Source: Paraburkholderia phenazinium (GTDB lineage: Bacteria; Pseudomonadota; Gammaproteobacteria; Burkholderiales; Burkholderiaceae). From it: 64,000 nucleotides of DNA. How positions within the stretch are numbered: position 1 is the stretch's first letter; every line of letters starts with the position of its first letter. The position numbers were made by a program, and so were the translations under genes. Location: NCBI RefSeq assembly GCF_900100735.1, contig NZ_FNCJ01000031.1:1-64000 (forward strand). Direction: 5' to 3'. The notes under the pieces were generated by a model. The model saw only the letters and a program-made list of their open reading frames with translations, was not told the origin of the DNA and did no database searches. Positions 61,676-64,000 of this stretch are shown here, piece by piece.

Positions 61676-62797
61676 TCACGGGTGCAGTGCAACTGCCAAT
61701 GTCTTGTGCGTGCTGTCCTGGGTCCAGGTCCCGGTGACGCTGCCGTCAGCCTGGTGCTTCAACACGAAGCGTGTGTCCGGTCCGTGCTCAGGAGACTCGC
61801 GCAAGCGCACGGTGCCGTCTGCCTCCAGTCCGCCGTCCAATCCGATGTACTTGCCGAACTTGTCATAGAAGTAGCCGTCGCCTGCGGGCGTTCCGTAGAC
61901 CAGCGTGATCGGATAGCGGCCGTCCAGTGTGCCGTGCAGAATTCCCCACGATGGATCGGGGTGAGGATTCGTGCAATCGGTACGCTGGTCGATCAATAGA
62001 CAGCGTCCGTAGTCGCTCAGGAGACCAGCCAGCGCCTGAAAGCGATAGGTCGTGACGAGTGGCCCGTCATCGTCTGCCGTCGCCTGGTCATAGTGGGACA
62101 GCGCGCAATCGCGGCTTAGCGAGAGCGCGTCCTTGGTCAGGGAGAAGTCAGTGCCTCGCAGATTCTCTTTCTCTGCGGCCAGATCGGAGCGGCATTGGCT
62201 AAGGACTCGATGTTCGTTGCTGTTTTGATCCGGATCGGACGGCGGCTGCGCCGCGAGTTCGGCCAGGTAGCGATCCACCATTTTCAGACGCGCTACGCGA
62301 ACCTGCCGTGTGAACTTCGCGAGACCTTGAGGGCTGAACAGATCCGGCAAGGTGAGCGGATTGCCGGACTGCGCGTCGAAGTTGTATCGACTATCGAACA
62401 TGTTGATCGACGCCGAGTCGTACTCGCCGTTGATGGACAGGGACAAGTAGCCGCGTGTATTGGCGTTCACCGAGTAGTCGAGCGACGTGGTGCCGAGCGG
62501 CGAGTCGCCTTTCGGCTCGATTTCTTCGAACGGGCTCTTCTGATAACGCCCCGGCAGCTTTTGCAATTGGGAGACCTGCAGCCATGTGTTGATGCGTTGG
62601 TCGGCTTGCTCGCTACCGCCGGTGACAAGCGGGAATTTGAGCGAGGTATCGTCGTTGCCTTTGGCATGTGGGGTGGTGAGCGGCACGACATGCAGTTGAG
62701 CGAAGGCGCAAAGTGGCAGCAATAGTGCACCGAGGGTCGCGACTGTGCGCAGTGCTCGCTGGGGGCATGTCAGCATGTTGCGGGAGACGGTTCTCAT
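61676..62797 (-). CDS. Secreted protein of unknown function, DUF3298-like region
   Basis: The 373-residue protein has a signal peptide (RALRTVATLGALLLPLCAFA, cut near AFA-QL). The middle part (FDSRYNFDAQSGNPLTLPDL, FSPQGLAKFTRQVRVARL) looks like the RsiV/DUF3298 fold, in which a statement of input/output residue balance is typical. The C-terminal part (LDGRYPITLVYGTPAGDGYF, GGLEADGTVRLRESPEHGPD, HQADGSVTGTWTQDSTHK) resembles repeats that describe a beta-sheet surface. The start at 62797 is used; 62776 is an alternative. Function unknown; the domain reading is tentative. Confidence 0.75.
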   Translation of the reverse strand: MRTVSRNMLTCPQRALRTVATLGALLLPLCAFAQLHVVPLTTPHAKGNDDTSLKFPLVTGGSEQADQRINTWLQVSQLQKLPGRYQKSPFEEIEPKGDSPLGTTSLDYSVNANTRGYLSLSINGEYDSASINMFDSRYNFDAQSGNPLTLPDLFSPQGLAKFTRQVRVARLKMVDRYLAELAAQPPSDPDQNSNEHRVLSQCRSDLAAEKENLRGTDFSLTKDALSLSRDCALSHYDQATADDDGPLVTTYRFQALAGLLSDYGRCLLIDQRTDCTNPHPDPSWGILHGTLDGRYPITLVYGTPAGDGYFYDKFGKYIGLDGGLEADGTVRLRESPEHGPDTRFVLKHQADGSVTGTWTQDSTHKTLAVALHP

Positions 62798-62962
62798 AGT
62801 TGGGTCTTCGTATGATTCACAGTTCGAGAGGCTCACGGGCGAATGGCCGGAGTACGCTTTCCACGCGATGCGGACACGGCTACTGACAACTACCTTGAAC
62901 GATTTCATGCCTGCGGTCGCCAGGCACCACGCCTTCGAGGTTTCCAGAAAACCTCTTATTGC

Positions 62963-63634
62963 TTATATTCCCCTGCACGCCGCCGGCAAGCGCCAAGTCC
63001 ACTTGCCGCCGTTTTTCACCAGCTTTGCTAGTTGCCTGTCGTCGCCGCAATATGCCTTGGCAACGAGTTCTCCGGTTGCAGTCCAGGCGGGTGCGTCGAG
63101 CGTGATCGAGTTATCGTGCGGATTCGCTCGTTCGACATAGCTCGGCCCTTTCCACGACGCCGTTCCCTCGATGCTATAGACGGTCCACATCGAGCCGTCC
63201 ATGCCGTCGAGTTGTTCCGATGCCAGGTAGGCGCGGCGGTCGGGCGAGAACAGCACCTCTTGCCCGGCGGGCAACACGCGTCCGGTGCGCTCGTCGATCA
63301 GCTTGCCGGTGAACACGTCGCCGTCCCGATCTGCGACAAGCGAATAGCCTTCTTTGCGACCGCAGTAGGTATAGCTGATACCGTCGAGCGGCTCATCGTA
63401 GGGCGGGGCATCCTTGAACGATAATTCCTTGCCGGTCACGCTCAACTTTAATTCGTGGATTGAATGGCGGTATGCCGTTCCATTTGCCGCGCGGAGTAAT
63501 TTTGCTTCCTGCTGCGGATCGCCAATATCACAGTTAAGCGATAGCGTTGAGATCGAAGTTTGCGACCATGCGTTTTGATTCAATGCCGACGCGAATACCA
63601 GCAGGCAAGCAAAGCCGTGCAACGTGAATTTCAT
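62963..63634 (-). CDS. Secreted protein of unknown function
   Basis: The 223-residue protein has a signal peptide (MKFTLHGFACLLVFASALNQ, cut near AWS-QT). Four cysteines in the mature part (LNCDIGD, TYCGRKEG, AYCGDDRQ, PAACRG) could form two disulfides. There are no recognised motifs. It lies 165 bases upstream of the other secreted protein gene on the same strand; their similar type suggests joint expression. Confidence 0.75.
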   Translation of the reverse strand: MKFTLHGFACLLVFASALNQNAWSQTSISTLSLNCDIGDPQQEAKLLRAANGTAYRHSIHELKLSVTGKELSFKDAPPYDEPLDGISYTYCGRKEGYSLVADRDGDVFTGKLIDERTGRVLPAGQEVLFSPDRRAYLASEQLDGMDGSMWTVYSIEGTASWKGPSYVERANPHDNSITLDAPAWTATGELVAKAYCGDDRQLAKLVKNGGKWTWRLPAACRGI

Positions 63635-64000
63635 CGTTCGAGTCTCAGAGTCAGGCGTATTCGTCTTTATGCTGCTGTGGATCGGCTTCGACTTGCGCAG
63701 TTCCGGTTCCGGTTCCGGCGTGGCGGCTGCTTGGCCTGATTATTATCGTCGTAAATAGATAGATCTTCAATCTGGGTAGGGATATGAAGCCCGATATTCC
63801 ATCAAGATTGAATCGAGTGTCGCGCGAGTATTGGCGGGGAGGTTTATAGCGCAGTCCAAACTACGGCATCGCAAAAGAAGTGGCGTTTCGGACCAACAGG
63901 CGGGAGAGGATGAGGCGTTGTTACGAGGAAATCTGGGGTTTGCTACGAGAAGCCAGCCAGTTGAAGCGGCTCCTGATAGAAACAGGGCCCTGGTTTTAAT
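63635..64000. other. Intergenic region at the window edge
   Basis: No gene was seen in the last 366 bases. Three perfect head-to-tail copies of TTCCGG lie at 63701-63718. The upstream half should contain the promoter of the secreted-protein gene, but no clear box was found. Confidence 0.5.

Overview
The window looks like chromosome from a Burkholderia/Paraburkholderia-type betaproteobacterium. This is an inference from high GC, the 5S rRNA and 23S-5S spacer type, the gene families present and an intergenic hairpin repeat typical of that group. It starts just downstream of a 23S gene, with a 5S rRNA and its terminator, and ends in an unremarkable intergenic stretch. No prophage, integrase, CRISPR array or tRNA was found.

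Layout. 0-7 kb: end of an rrn operon, a LysR regulator, a two-cupin protein, a Phd/PIN toxin-antitoxin pair, an YnfM-like exporter divergent from a LysR gene, and a family 6 glycoside hydrolase. 7-13 kb: an msrB-dipZ-msrA operon for repair of oxidised methionine in the cell envelope, divergent from a response regulator/histidine kinase pair. 13-14 kb: molbindin and alanine racemase. 14.6-28 kb: five genes, each overlapping the next by ATGA, encoding an SbcD-like nuclease, an SbcC-like ATPase, RecC, RecB and RecD. 28-33.7 kb: orphan response regulator, a stand-alone IS5-type N-terminal domain, an acyl-CoA ligase, a cold-shock gene with a long leader, a LysE exporter, and a short H-NS-like gene behind a structured, terminated leader or small RNA.

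33.8-46.2 kb is the most distinctive block. It holds two interleaved CUT2 (ribose-type) ABC importers (two double ATPases, three permeases, two binding proteins) around two SfnB/DszC-type flavoproteins and one DszA/NtaA-type flavin monooxygenase. The enzyme set matches desulfurisation chemistry, so I infer an importer-plus-desulfurisation locus for an organosulfur compound whose importers would ordinarily be labelled sugar transporters.

46.9-47.6 kb is a 0.7-kb imperfect inverted repeat with 14-bp hairpins in each arm. 47.8-57.7 kb is catabolic: pcaHG with a divergent pcaQ, an HPPD, and a LysR gene divergent from hglS (DUF1338) and a large FAD/Fe-S D-2-hydroxyglutarate dehydrogenase, which together carry 2-oxoadipate to 2-oxoglutarate. 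The right end has an XRE-cupin regulator, a WYL regulator divergent from a membrane protein, a GH13 glucosidase and two secreted proteins of unknown function.

Gene boundaries are mostly firm. Start codons were chosen by ribosome-binding site and family alignment from memory. No database search was possible.
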